Positions 1 to 8,358 of a DNA stretch of 46,538 nt are shown here, piece by piece (positions within the stretch are counted from its first letter, which is position 1; each line of letters begins with the position of its first letter). Below the pieces are notes generated by a model. That model was not told where the DNA came from. It did not search any database and was given only the letters and a program-made list of their open reading frames with translations. Origin of the DNA: a virus; IMG/VR virus record IMGVR_UViG_3300030107_007521, positions 1-46,538 of that record. One strand, written 5' to 3'. A program made the translations under genes and the position numbers.

Positions 1-19
1 TAATCAAAGGGCAAGCAAA

Positions 20-2452
20 ATGGCAAGAAACAGGACAATTTATTCAAATGAAATTTTGATGGTAGCCCCGTCGGCAACTGGTTCACAAGATCTAAATTAT
101 GGAGGCCCTGGAGAAAGTCTGATTAGACAGCTTAAACGCGTCCAAAACGTTAACTACGCATTCTCAATTAACAGAACTGATACTTACCAATTTGGTCAAC
201 TATCTAGAATTGATTCCGCTGTTTTGTCTGCACCCGCGGTTTCACTAGATTTTTCTTATTATCTTACTGACGGACAAAATGAAAATTTATTAGGATTTGA
301 TAATGCTGAAAATTCAAATTTTTTAGCAGAAGACTTTATAAATGATCAAGATGGTAGAAACTTTTACATTTATACTGCAGACCAAAAAAATGATGCAATT
401 GGAAGTATTGTAAACCTAGAAAGTCAAGACGACTCAGGAAAGAGCGTTACAGCTATAGGAAACTGCTACGTTACAAATTATTCAGTGAACGCAGCAGTAG
501 GCGGGCTCCCAGTTGCGTCCGTATCAGCAGAAGCCTTTAATATCAAAGTTGATGCAGGCAATAAGGGTGGCACAAGCCCAGGAATTAACATAAAAGAAGG
601 TACAAAATCAACAAATCAATATGTTATTCCAAATGAATACATCAGTACTGGTGAAGGCGTAGCCCAACTACTTCCAGGAGATATAGAAGTAGATTTTGGC
701 ACTGGTTCACTGCTAAGTTTAGTTGCTGATAGTGACACAAGAAATTCATCACATATTCAAAGTGTTTCAATAGACATTCCACTAGGCAGAACAACACTGC
801 AGAGAGTTGGTAACTCTTTTGGATACTCTAAAGTCCTTAACACTCCAATTACTGCTTCAGTAAGTATATCAGCGATTTTAGCGGATCGACCAAACGAACA
901 CCGCTCTTTGTTTGAAGAAGTTTATTCAAATAATAGTAATGACATTAAGATAACAATGCGAAAGCCATCTTCCGCAGGAGCAAAACAAGGAGATAAATCT
1001 ATCATATATACTTTAAAAAATGCTACATTAGCGAGTGAGTCTTATGGAATGTCTATTGGAGACAATAGAAGCGCTGACTATACTTTTACTGCTCAATTAG
1101 GAGATCCTGCAACTGTTGCTGACGGATCATTAGGAGGAGCTTTCACAATGAACTCTTCAGGGATTTACGAACAGTTACAAGTTTTTGAGACAGGAGTGTC
1201 AACAGATACATCGAATCATTTTAAAGATAACATTGGTTATGGTCATGCTATTGCTGCCAACAATGATATTTTAGTTATTGGCGCTAGTGGATTTAGAAAC
1301 TCTAATTTTGAGCTCGGAGCTGCATATATTTACAAAAAAGAAAAAGGATTTTATAAGCAAGTTCAGCTTACTTCTGGACAAAATCACGCTGCAGGCTTAA
1401 GCAATGCAAGTTTTTTTACTTTTGATGAAGATGACATGGATGTAAATGTTGGTTTTGATGTAGCAGTTAGTCCACAAAATCTTATTGCTTTGGGAGCAAT
1501 GAATTCAGACTTTGGCAGCAGTGCTGTTGCAATACTGCACCCAAATGATACACTAACAAACTGGACTGTAAATGATATAGTAACTGGAGCGGCAGATGCA
1601 CTGGATACTATAAATCTTGGTCGAAGCATAGCTTTTGACAAAGAAGTTAGCGGAACAACACAATGGTTCGCTGCTGGAGCGCCACTTCATAGTCCCAGCG
1701 GCGAGTTGGGTATGGTGCAGGTCAGGTACGGAACTAAAGGCGAAGTAAATAGTTTTGCGGGTTATGAGTTACCAAAGTCAAATACTGAACTACCAGGATC
1801 TGCCGTTCATGATGTAAATGAAAGATTTGGAACGTCAGTAGCGATACATAATGGGCGGATCGTAGTCGGCGCACCAGGTTACTCTGATCAATCTGGAGTT
1901 GCCTATGTTTATGCCGCTGATGGTACAGGCCCACACACAAGCAGCGCTTCATGGGTTGAAGTTGCCCAATTAACAGGGCTTGAGGCTGAAATTGGAGATG
2001 CTACTCCTGCTTTTGGTCAATCTGTTGATATATATAGCAACACTATAGTTGTTGGAGCGCCCAGTGGGTTAGTCAATAACCAAGGATGCGCAGTTGTTTT
2101 CACAACTGACCAAACCTACAGAGGATGGTCTTTTGCAGCCACCTTATCTGCATCAGATGCAGCCAATGGTGATCTTTTCGGACATGCGGTATCAATGCCA
2201 AATAGCAGCACAATTGTTGTCTCCTCACCGAAAGATAATTATGACTCTGTTAATAACGGTGGTTCTGTATATGTTTTTACAGGCGCGGGAATTAATTGGA
2301 CAGAAACGCAAAAAATAAAATATACTGGTTCAATTAGCCAGGATGAGTTTGGTCGTTTTAATACTAGCTTAGCAACAACACAAAAAGATATCTTTGTCGG
2401 GGGGGAGCCACTGGCGGCAGCAACAGAAAAAGTTATTCGCTATAGAATATAA
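20..2452 (+). CDS. Tail-tube-like protein with C-terminal seven-bladed FG-GAP propeller
   Basis: The N-terminal part (about residues 1-370) is a paralogue of the two minus-strand proteins at 14961-16178 and 16246-17475. It shares the MARNRxIY start, an NRTDxxQFGQLxRID block, a TNYSxxAxVGxxP block, a SIDIPLGRxxLQRxGNSFG block and a closing NATLxSES block. I read this as the tail-tube fold. Residues about 406-810 hold seven repeats with FG-GAP signatures (FGTSVAIHNGRIVVGAPG, FGQSVDIYSNTIVVGAP and similar), starting near residues 406, 476, 533, 603, 665, 720 and 776, which is enough for a complete integrin-alpha-like propeller. An AAAGGG lies 8 bases before the ATG. The product may be a decorated minor tube subunit that displays propellers for host or matrix contact; that role is inference. 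The gene sits away from the other tube genes, left of phoH. Confidence 0.75.
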   Translation: MARNRTIYSNEILMVAPSATGSQDLNYGGPGESLIRQLKRVQNVNYAFSINRTDTYQFGQLSRIDSAVLSAPAVSLDFSYYLTDGQNENLLGFDNAENSNFLAEDFINDQDGRNFYIYTADQKNDAIGSIVNLESQDDSGKSVTAIGNCYVTNYSVNAAVGGLPVASVSAEAFNIKVDAGNKGGTSPGINIKEGTKSTNQYVIPNEYISTGEGVAQLLPGDIEVDFGTGSLLSLVADSDTRNSSHIQSVSIDIPLGRTTLQRVGNSFGYSKVLNTPITASVSISAILADRPNEHRSLFEEVYSNNSNDIKITMRKPSSAGAKQGDKSIIYTLKNATLASESYGMSIGDNRSADYTFTAQLGDPATVADGSLGGAFTMNSSGIYEQLQVFETGVSTDTSNHFKDNIGYGHAIAANNDILVIGASGFRNSNFELGAAYIYKKEKGFYKQVQLTSGQNHAAGLSNASFFTFDEDDMDVNVGFDVAVSPQNLIALGAMNSDFGSSAVAILHPNDTLTNWTVNDIVTGAADALDTINLGRSIAFDKEVSGTTQWFAAGAPLHSPSGELGMVQVRYGTKGEVNSFAGYELPKSNTELPGSAVHDVNERFGTSVAIHNGRIVVGAPGYSDQSGVAYVYAADGTGPHTSSASWVEVAQLTGLEAEIGDATPAFGQSVDIYSNTIVVGAPSGLVNNQGCAVVFTTDQTYRGWSFAATLSASDAANGDLFGHAVSMPNSSTIVVSSPKDNYDSVNNGGSVYVFTGAGINWTETQKIKYTGSISQDEFGRFNTSLATTQKDIFVGGEPLAAATEKVIRYRI

Positions 2453-2461
2453 CAAGTTTTA

Positions 2462-2476
2462 GTGTAATATATTATG
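2462..2476 (+). promoter_or_regulatory. Putative phage late promoter (GTGTAAT motif) for the phoH-terL operon
   Basis: GTGTAATATATTATG lies in the gap after the propeller gene, 56 bases before the phoH ATG. The same GTGTAAT core precedes six other genes in this window. A small inverted repeat (TGGTG/CACCA, 2475-2488) follows directly. There is no recognisable -35 box. Promoter function is inferred from recurrence and position. Confidence 0.5.
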
Positions 2477-2517
2477 GTGACAACACCAACATTAAGCATT
2501 AAAAATTTAATAAAACA

Positions 2518-3342
2518 ATGGCTAGAAAATCTGCTATCAAGGCGGTGTCTAATGCTGACGTTATTTGCGAAGCTGACGAAAACAACATAATAGACTGCAT
2601 GTCTTCTTTGAAAAAGAAAAAAATAAAATTAAACCCAGTAAAATTTACTGAAAAACAAAAACAATTTTTGAAATTATCGATTGCCAAAGATACGAAAATG
2701 ATGTTTGTACGTGGTCCCGCTGGAACAAGCAAAACTTATTTGGCTGTATATACTGCACTTCAACTCTTCAATATTAACAACGATTATGATATTATGTATG
2801 TTCGTACTATTGCTGAAAGTGGTGAAAAAGGTTTGGGCTCGCTTCCAGGAGACGTTAATGAAAAGTTTAATCCTTTTATGATGCCATTAAATGATAAGCT
2901 CGAAGAAATGATAACTTCACAAGAAAGAAACTTTTTAGAACAAAAGAAAATCATAAATGCTATGCCTATAAATTATTTGCGCGGCTCAAACTGGATTAAC
3001 AAAATTATTATTGCAGACGAGTCTCAAAATTTTACCGCAAAAGAGTTAACAACTCTAATAACAAGGCTAGGAGAAAATAGTAAATTATTTATTTGCGGTG
3101 ACCCTATGCAAAGTGACATTAATGGTAAAAGCGGGTTTAAAACTATATCAAATCTTTTTAATGATCAAGAATCTAACGAAAAAGGTATATATTGTTTTGA
3201 CTTTTATAAGGAGGATATTGTAAGAAGCGAGATACTTAAATTTATTGTTGGTAAGCTTGAAAAACTACAAGAAATTCCTGCTCCAGCTAAAAAAAGAGCC
3301 ACAAGACAAAATAAAAGTGTAAACACTAAACGTTCAAGTTAG
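2518..3342 (+). CDS. phoH: PhoH-like P-loop ATPase
   Basis: The protein has 274 residues. The Walker A motif GPAGTSKT spans residues 66-73. The Walker B region IIIADESQN puts D167 and E168 at the catalytic positions. Further on, LFICGDPMQSD matches the GD-x-x-Q motif that PhoH proteins share with superfamily-1 helicases. The C-terminus (about 250-274) is a basic tail without a domain I recognise. PhoH-family ATPases are frequent in marine phages, and their role in infection is not settled (phosphate stress and RNA handling have both been proposed). It is the first gene of the run that leads to terL. The ATG is preceded by an A-rich leader with no Shine-Dalgarno sequence. Confidence 0.9.
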   Translation: MARKSAIKAVSNADVICEADENNIIDCMSSLKKKKIKLNPVKFTEKQKQFLKLSIAKDTKMMFVRGPAGTSKTYLAVYTALQLFNINNDYDIMYVRTIAESGEKGLGSLPGDVNEKFNPFMMPLNDKLEEMITSQERNFLEQKKIINAMPINYLRGSNWINKIIIADESQNFTAKELTTLITRLGENSKLFICGDPMQSDINGKSGFKTISNLFNDQESNEKGIYCFDFYKEDIVRSEILKFIVGKLEKLQEIPAPAKKRATRQNKSVNTKRSS

Positions 3343-3372
3343 AAATATTTTAAAAAATATATAAAATAAAAT

Positions 3373-3762
3373 ATGCCATTTAGATACTGTACACAATGTG
3401 GTTTTAAAAACGTTTATACTTTAAACGAGGCAAAATTTTGTGCTGGTTGTGGGCAATCACTGAACCAGGCGACAGCAGGCAACGAACCACAAACCACGAA
3501 CGCACCTCACCTGCAATCAGCACAAGCTAATTTAGAAGAGCCAGCGGATATTCCAAATATTTCAAAATTAGAATACTCTGTTGATGTTGGTGCAAACAAT
3601 AAGACCACTATTGGTCAAATTATCAATTCAAAACAATCTTCATCTGAAGGTACGAGGATCTCAAATACTAGTCAAGCTTCAAAAAGAATGACTCGAGAAG
3701 AAATTGAAGCAGAAACTATGAGAGAGTGTCAAAGTGCTCGTAACAGACCTTTAGGTGATTAA
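3373..3762 (+). CDS. Small zinc-ribbon protein
   Basis: The protein has 129 residues. The N-terminal zinc ribbon is made by C6-x2-C9 and C23-x2-C26, in the form CTQCG...CAGCG. The remainder is hydrophilic, rich in N, Q, S and T, and probably disordered, with an acidic/basic helix near the C-terminus. The stop overlaps the start of the sigma factor gene as TAATG, so the two are probably translationally coupled. That pairing makes a role alongside the sigma factor in transcription possible, but this is only inference from the neighbourhood. The leader (3343-3372) is almost pure A/T with no Shine-Dalgarno sequence. Confidence 0.75.
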   Translation: MPFRYCTQCGFKNVYTLNEAKFCAGCGQSLNQATAGNEPQTTNAPHLQSAQANLEEPADIPNISKLEYSVDVGANNKTTIGQIINSKQSSSEGTRISNTSQASKRMTREEIEAETMRECQSARNRPLGD

Positions 3763-4478
3763 TGCCTTGCAAAAAGAAATATAAGTACGAAGACAAAGTC
3801 GAAATTATTGACGCAGAGCTTCAAAAAAGAAAACACAAGTGGCATTTAAATGCACTTGCATGGTTTGATTTCGAAGACGTTGAGCAGATAATAAGATTTC
3901 ATATTTTTAAAAAGTGGGATCAATGGGATCAGTCAAGAAATCTTGAACCATGGATTAATAAAATTATTTCTAACCAACTTAAAAATATTCTAAGAAATCA
4001 TTACAGTAACTTTGCGCGACCATGCTTAAACTGTCCATTTAATGAATCAGAAGAAGAAGGCGGAGGCGAAAACAGTTGCTCATTCACGCCAAGCAAAAAA
4101 CAATGTTCTGAGTGCAAGCTTTATGCTAAATGGGAAAAAAGTAAAAAGCATGCGTATGATATTAAGCTGCCATTGGCGCTTGAAAATCACCAACAAGAAG
4201 TATTTTCTATTTCAACAACAGAGTTTAATTTTGGTGACTCTATAAAAAAACTACACATTGAAATGAAGTTGATATTAAATACAAAACATTATAAAGTTTA
4301 TGAAGATTTGTTTATTAAAAATTTGCCAGAAGATGAAGTTGCAAAAGATCTTGGTTATACCACTAATGAAAAAAATAGAAAAGCTGGATACAAACAAATT
4401 AAAAACTTAAAAAAGATGTTTAAAGAAAAAGCTATTTTGATTATTAAGGAAAAAGACATTATAATAACAAATGAGTGA
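3762..4478 (+). CDS. Phage sigma-70-like factor, probable late-transcription sigma
   Basis: The protein has 238 residues. Residues about 20-80 resemble sigma region 2 (FEDVEQIIRF, then WINKIISNQLKNILRNHY). A cysteine-rich insert follows, with C88-x2-C91, C106 and C115-x2-C118, likely a zinc site. Residues about 170-230 resemble the region 4 helix-turn-helix (LPEDEVAKDLGY then KNLKKMF). This layout is seen in phage sigma factors that direct host RNA polymerase to late promoters, as T4 gp55 does. Its presence next to structural genes that share an upstream GTGTAAT motif suggests that the motif is its target. It overlaps the zinc-ribbon gene by TAATG and the next gene by 8 bases. Confidence 0.75.
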   Translation: MPCKKKYKYEDKVEIIDAELQKRKHKWHLNALAWFDFEDVEQIIRFHIFKKWDQWDQSRNLEPWINKIISNQLKNILRNHYSNFARPCLNCPFNESEEEGGGENSCSFTPSKKQCSECKLYAKWEKSKKHAYDIKLPLALENHQQEVFSISTTEFNFGDSIKKLHIEMKLILNTKHYKVYEDLFIKNLPEDEVAKDLGYTTNEKNRKAGYKQIKNLKKMFKEKAILIIKEKDIIITNE

Positions 4479-5523
4479 ATTAACTGAAGAACAAAAAAAG
4501 TTAATTGCAGAAAACTATAAATCCATACCAGACTTGACACGGCTAACCCAAATAGTATCGGGTGATGATACTATTGATGGCAGAAGTAAAATTGGCAGAT
4601 CTATCAGAAAGTTCATGGTTGATCAGGGTTTGAACTATCAAACTTCTAAGCACGCAAAAGTTGAAGAAATAGTTTTAACACATGAAGAAAAAGAATTTTT
4701 AAATTCTCATGCTGGCCAAGATATGTCAAGTATACAATTAGCGGAGTTGTTGTGGCCAAATAAAGAAATAAAAAAACTTTCAAAAGAGCAAAGAGTTGTT
4801 GCAGATTATATCAAGAATCATCACCCAGATTTTGTAAAGTCAGAAGAAAGCGCGGTGGGCACAAAATATAGTCCGCCTAAAGCTTTATCAAGGTCAATCA
4901 AAAAGATAAATGACTTTGCGGGTAAAGATCTTGATGAAAACAAACTGCAAATGCAAGACAGAAAAGCTGCAGAGAATCTAATGAACTTTTTGTCAAGCCC
5001 TAGATTTTTACAAGTGATTAACAACTATGGATCGCAAGAAGATAGAGAGCTATTTGAAGCAGAGTTTGTAAGATGCGTTTGGGATAAGCCAGATTTAACG
5101 TCCGACGAAATTAACTTGTACATCAATGTATGTATGGATTATATAAACCTAAAACATATTGAACAGCAAAAGGCTAAATTAAATATGATGTTTGATGATG
5201 CCCAAGATCAACAAGAGTTTACGATTCGCTTAACAGAGATTCTAAAGACTAAAAGCGAAGAATATAATCAATGCGCATCACGTATGGACAAATTGATCAC
5301 TAAATTAAATGGTGATCGTGCAAAACGTGTCGCATCTAGGAATCAACAGAACGCTAGTATTTTAAATATTGTTCAACTTTTTCAAGAAGAACAAGAGCGC
5401 GGGATTATGGTTAAGATGGCTGAAATGCAAAAGAAAGTCGTACGCAAAGAAGCAAATGAACTTGAATCTATGGGCGAATGGAAATCAAGAGTTTTAGGAG
5501 TAAGAAAAGACGATGTCATTTAA
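4471..5523 (+). CDS. Unrecognised protein, possible terminase small subunit
   Basis: The protein has 350 residues and matches no family I can name with confidence. Residues about 85-115 (around GQDMSSIQLAELLWP) look like a helix-turn-helix. The second half (about 220-330) is strongly charged, helical and probably coiled coil (LNMMFDDAQDQQEF, FQEEQERGIMVKM). DNA-binding N-terminus plus oligomerising helical region is the design of small terminase subunits, and terL lies two genes downstream, but at 350 residues it is long for that role. It overlaps the sigma gene (ATGAGTGA) and the nuclease gene by 11 bases, so it belongs to the same operon. Confidence 0.5.
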   Translation: MSELTEEQKKLIAENYKSIPDLTRLTQIVSGDDTIDGRSKIGRSIRKFMVDQGLNYQTSKHAKVEEIVLTHEEKEFLNSHAGQDMSSIQLAELLWPNKEIKKLSKEQRVVADYIKNHHPDFVKSEESAVGTKYSPPKALSRSIKKINDFAGKDLDENKLQMQDRKAAENLMNFLSSPRFLQVINNYGSQEDRELFEAEFVRCVWDKPDLTSDEINLYINVCMDYINLKHIEQQKAKLNMMFDDAQDQQEFTIRLTEILKTKSEEYNQCASRMDKLITKLNGDRAKRVASRNQQNASILNIVQLFQEEQERGIMVKMAEMQKKVVRKEANELESMGEWKSRVLGVRKDDVI

Positions 5524-6499
5524 CTGTAAGGAATGTGGTAAGGATTTTGGCTCTGAGGCGGCGCTTCACCGTCACCTAAAAGGCCATGATATGACACTTG
5601 CGGATTATTATACAAAACATTTTCCAAGAAAGAATTTATTAACTGGTGACCCTTTGCCATTTAAGAACAAGAAGGATTATTTTGCAAAAGATTTTTCTAC
5701 ATACAGTCAACTGTTGAAATGGTGCCACCATTCAGATGTTAACGAAGTTAAAAAATATACTTTGAAAAAACTGAAAGAACGCATACAAGAAAAAGAATTA
5801 AAACTTGGCCCAACACACTTAGAACTTTTATTAAGTGATTTGCCCACAATAGACATTTACAAAAAGTTTTTCACAAGTTATTCTCATGCCTGTAGTCAGG
5901 CTGGAGTGCGTCCAATGCTATATAGAAACTTAGATGAAACGTTTTTTACTCAAGAAGGTTTTGACAACTTAGAAATAGTTATTGACACACGCGAGAACAA
6001 TCCACTACCTTTCAAAAATACTAAAAAGTTTGCATTAGACTTTGCGGATTATACCGCAAGTGGCGCTAAATATGATTATACATTTGTAGAAAGAAAAAGC
6101 GAATCAGATTTTAAATCTACAATGTCGTATAACTTTCCGCGGTTTAGAAAAGAAATGGCAAGAGCAAAAGCGATGGACAGTTATGTGTTTGTTGTGGTTG
6201 ACAGCAGTATACAAAAAATTAAAAAACAAAATCACTTTTCTCCACATCCTGCAAACTTAAAATTTATTTTTCATAATATGAAAGCATTATGCCACGAGTT
6301 CCCAGAAACATGTCAATTTGTTTTTTCTGGTAATAGAACTTCTTCGATGGATTTGATTCAAAGAATTTTATATTTTGGAAGAAAGATATGGTATTCTGAT
6401 TTACAATATCACATAGACGCAAGAAATTATGGCTTGGCAAGAAGGCAATCAAAAAAGAAGACTCAGCAAAACCCGCGATATAAACAAAGAGCTTCTTGA
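5513..6499 (+). CDS. ERCC4/XPF-type nuclease with N-terminal C2H2 zinc finger
   Basis: The protein has 328 residues. A C2H2 finger occupies the first 25 (C5, C8, H21, H25, in CKECGKDFGSEAALHRHLKGH without the final part). The middle is a helical linker. From residue about 155 the ERCC4 nuclease core appears: IDTREN at 157-162, then DFADYT, then VERKSESD at 192-199. These match the metal-binding D and the ERK-x3-D signature of XPF-family nucleases. Being immediately upstream of terL, and overlapping it by 71 bases, it may act on branched or packaging DNA; that role is inference. The finger may supply DNA specificity. Confidence 0.8.
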   Translation: MSFNCKECGKDFGSEAALHRHLKGHDMTLADYYTKHFPRKNLLTGDPLPFKNKKDYFAKDFSTYSQLLKWCHHSDVNEVKKYTLKKLKERIQEKELKLGPTHLELLLSDLPTIDIYKKFFTSYSHACSQAGVRPMLYRNLDETFFTQEGFDNLEIVIDTRENNPLPFKNTKKFALDFADYTASGAKYDYTFVERKSESDFKSTMSYNFPRFRKEMARAKAMDSYVFVVVDSSIQKIKKQNHFSPHPANLKFIFHNMKALCHEFPETCQFVFSGNRTSSMDLIQRILYFGRKIWYSDLQYHIDARNYGLARRQSKKKTQQNPRYKQRAS

Positions 6500-8300
6500 A
6501 GGTGATCTTGGTTTCTTAGAAGAAAAAGAAGCCAAGCTTTTACTGTATAAGTTCTTGCGAGAAAACACAACTTTTGCAGCAGATTTATTGATGGGTATAA
6601 AACTTTTTCCGTTTCAGCATATGTCTGTAAAGGCCATGTTTGAAACAGATTATTTTATGGGCGTGTGGTCCCGTGGTATGTCAAAGTCTTTTACAACCGC
6701 TATTTTTGCTGCGCTCGATGCTACATTGAATCAAGGAGTTGAAATAGGGATACTTTCTAAATCTTTTAGGCAGGCAAAAATGATCTTCAAAAAAATAGAA
6801 GATATTGCAGCAAAGCCTGAGGCAGCGTTATTTGCTCAGTGCATCACAAAGAAAAGTAAGAGTAATGATGAATGGTTGCTAGAAATTGGCAGTTCAAGAA
6901 TACGAGCGTTACCATTGGGTGATGGTGAGAAACTACGCGGTTTTCGTTTTCATAGAATCATTATTGACGAATTTTTGCTCATGCCAGAAAGAATTTACAA
7001 TGAAGTTATTGTGCCATTTTTATCTGTGGTAGAAAACCCAACACAGCGTGAGGATTTATATAACCTTGAAACAGATTTAATTAAACAAGGAAAAATGACT
7101 GAAGCAGAAAGATATGTTTGGCCAAACAATAAACTTATAGCACTTTCTTCTGCGTCTTACAAATTCGAGTATATGTATAAATTATACAGTCAGTTTGAAA
7201 ACTTAATCTTTAATCAAAGCTCAAAAGACACTGCGCATAGAACAATTATGCAATTTTCATATGACTGCGCTCCTAAACAGTTGTATGATCAAAACTTAAT
7301 TAATCAAGCAAAAGCAACCATGAGTGAGTCTCAGTTTGATCGCGAGTTTGGAGCAAAGTTTACAGACGACAGTAGTGGTTATTTTAAGATTTCAAAAATG
7401 GCAGAATGTACTGTACCAGATGGAGAAGACCCCTCTATTGAAGTCGCTGGTGAGCCTGGCGCAGAATATTTATTAGCCTTCGACCCAAGCTGGGCAGAAA
7501 GTGAAAGCTCTGATGATTTTGCCATACAAGTTTTAAAATTAAATAAAGAAAAACAAATTGGTACCGTTGTTCATAGTTATGCGCTGTCTGGCGCAAACAT
7601 GAAAGAGCATATTCGATATTTTCATTATCTACTTACTAACTTTAACATTGTGATGGTTGTAGGCGACTATGCTGGTGGCGTACAGTTTTTAAGCGCATGT
7701 AATGAGAGCGAAACATTTAAGAAGGACAAAATTAATTTAGGAATTATTGACGTTCCATTTGAGCATTCTGAAAGTTACAGACAAGATCTACAAAACGCTA
7801 GAAATTCTTACAACATAAAAGAAAAAAAGATTTGCTATTTAAGAAAACCTACAAGCAATTGGATTCGACAGGCTAACGAGTTATTACAATCTAATTTTGA
7901 TCATAAAAGGATATTTTTTGCGTCAAGAGCTATTGACGACTCGTATCAAAACCAAAAAAGAAAACATATACCAATTGACACATTAAAATATCTACGTTCT
8001 GGTGATAGTGAAAAAATGGGCAGAGAAGCAAAAATGATTGATTTCATTGAACATCAAACTGACATAATTGATCTAACAAAAGTAGAGTGCGCACTTATAC
8101 AAATAACAACTACCTCTCAGGGAACGCAAACCTTTGACCTACCGCCTAATCTCAAAAGGCAATCTGGCAGAGATAAAGCTAGAAAAGATAGCTACTCAGC
8201 TTTAGTATTAGGCAACTGGATGGTAAAAACATATTTTGATATGATGAACTTTAAACAGGAATCCGTTCAATCTACTTTTACTCCCATGTTTATAAACTAA
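6429..8300 (+). CDS. terL: Terminase large subunit (TerL): packaging ATPase and nuclease
   Basis: The protein has 623 residues. The P-loop variant WSRGMSKS is at 80-87 and the Walker B motif RIIIDE ends with D180 and E181. The C-terminal RNase-H-like nuclease shows D352 in LAFDPSW and D413 in VVGDYAGG, the usual metal-binding acids. TerL pumps DNA into the prohead through the portal and cuts concatemers. The start chosen overlaps the nuclease gene by 71 bases; the next in-frame methionine that could serve (residue 56) would still leave both domains intact. The portal gene follows after a short gap that contains a palindrome. Confidence 0.93.
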   Translation: MAWQEGNQKRRLSKTRDINKELLEGDLGFLEEKEAKLLLYKFLRENTTFAADLLMGIKLFPFQHMSVKAMFETDYFMGVWSRGMSKSFTTAIFAALDATLNQGVEIGILSKSFRQAKMIFKKIEDIAAKPEAALFAQCITKKSKSNDEWLLEIGSSRIRALPLGDGEKLRGFRFHRIIIDEFLLMPERIYNEVIVPFLSVVENPTQREDLYNLETDLIKQGKMTEAERYVWPNNKLIALSSASYKFEYMYKLYSQFENLIFNQSSKDTAHRTIMQFSYDCAPKQLYDQNLINQAKATMSESQFDREFGAKFTDDSSGYFKISKMAECTVPDGEDPSIEVAGEPGAEYLLAFDPSWAESESSDDFAIQVLKLNKEKQIGTVVHSYALSGANMKEHIRYFHYLLTNFNIVMVVGDYAGGVQFLSACNESETFKKDKINLGIIDVPFEHSESYRQDLQNARNSYNIKEKKICYLRKPTSNWIRQANELLQSNFDHKRIFFASRAIDDSYQNQKRKHIPIDTLKYLRSGDSEKMGREAKMIDFIEHQTDIIDLTKVECALIQITTTSQGTQTFDLPPNLKRQSGRDKARKDSYSALVLGNWMVKTYFDMMNFKQESVQSTFTPMFIN

Positions 8301-8311
8301 AAGTAACTTTT

Positions 8312-8329
8312 TTAACTTTTAAAAGTTAA
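8312..8329. repeat. 18-base perfect palindrome between terL and portal
   Basis: TTAACTTTTAAAAGTTAA is a perfect palindrome just after the terL stop. It lacks a following T-run on the plus strand, so a factor-binding site or weak terminator are both possible. A related AAAAGTTAAC sequence lies in the minus-strand leader near 17558. Confidence 0.5.
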
Positions 8330-8343
8330 CATTCATAACTTTC

Positions 8344-8357
8344 GTGTAACTAAAACA
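8344..8357 (+). promoter_or_regulatory. Weaker GTGTAA-type motif before portal
   Basis: GTGTAACTAAAACA lies 15 bases before the portal ATG, which has no Shine-Dalgarno sequence. If this is a promoter, the portal mRNA would be nearly leaderless. GTGTAAC also occurs inside a gene (46463), so this variant is less specific than GTGTAAT. Confidence 0.3.
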
Positions 8358-8358
8358 A

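Noticed and set aside
3317-3324. GTGTAAA inside the end of phoH as a promoter for the zinc-ribbon gene
   Set aside because: The A variant also occurs antisense inside other genes, so the match is not specific; position alone is too weak.
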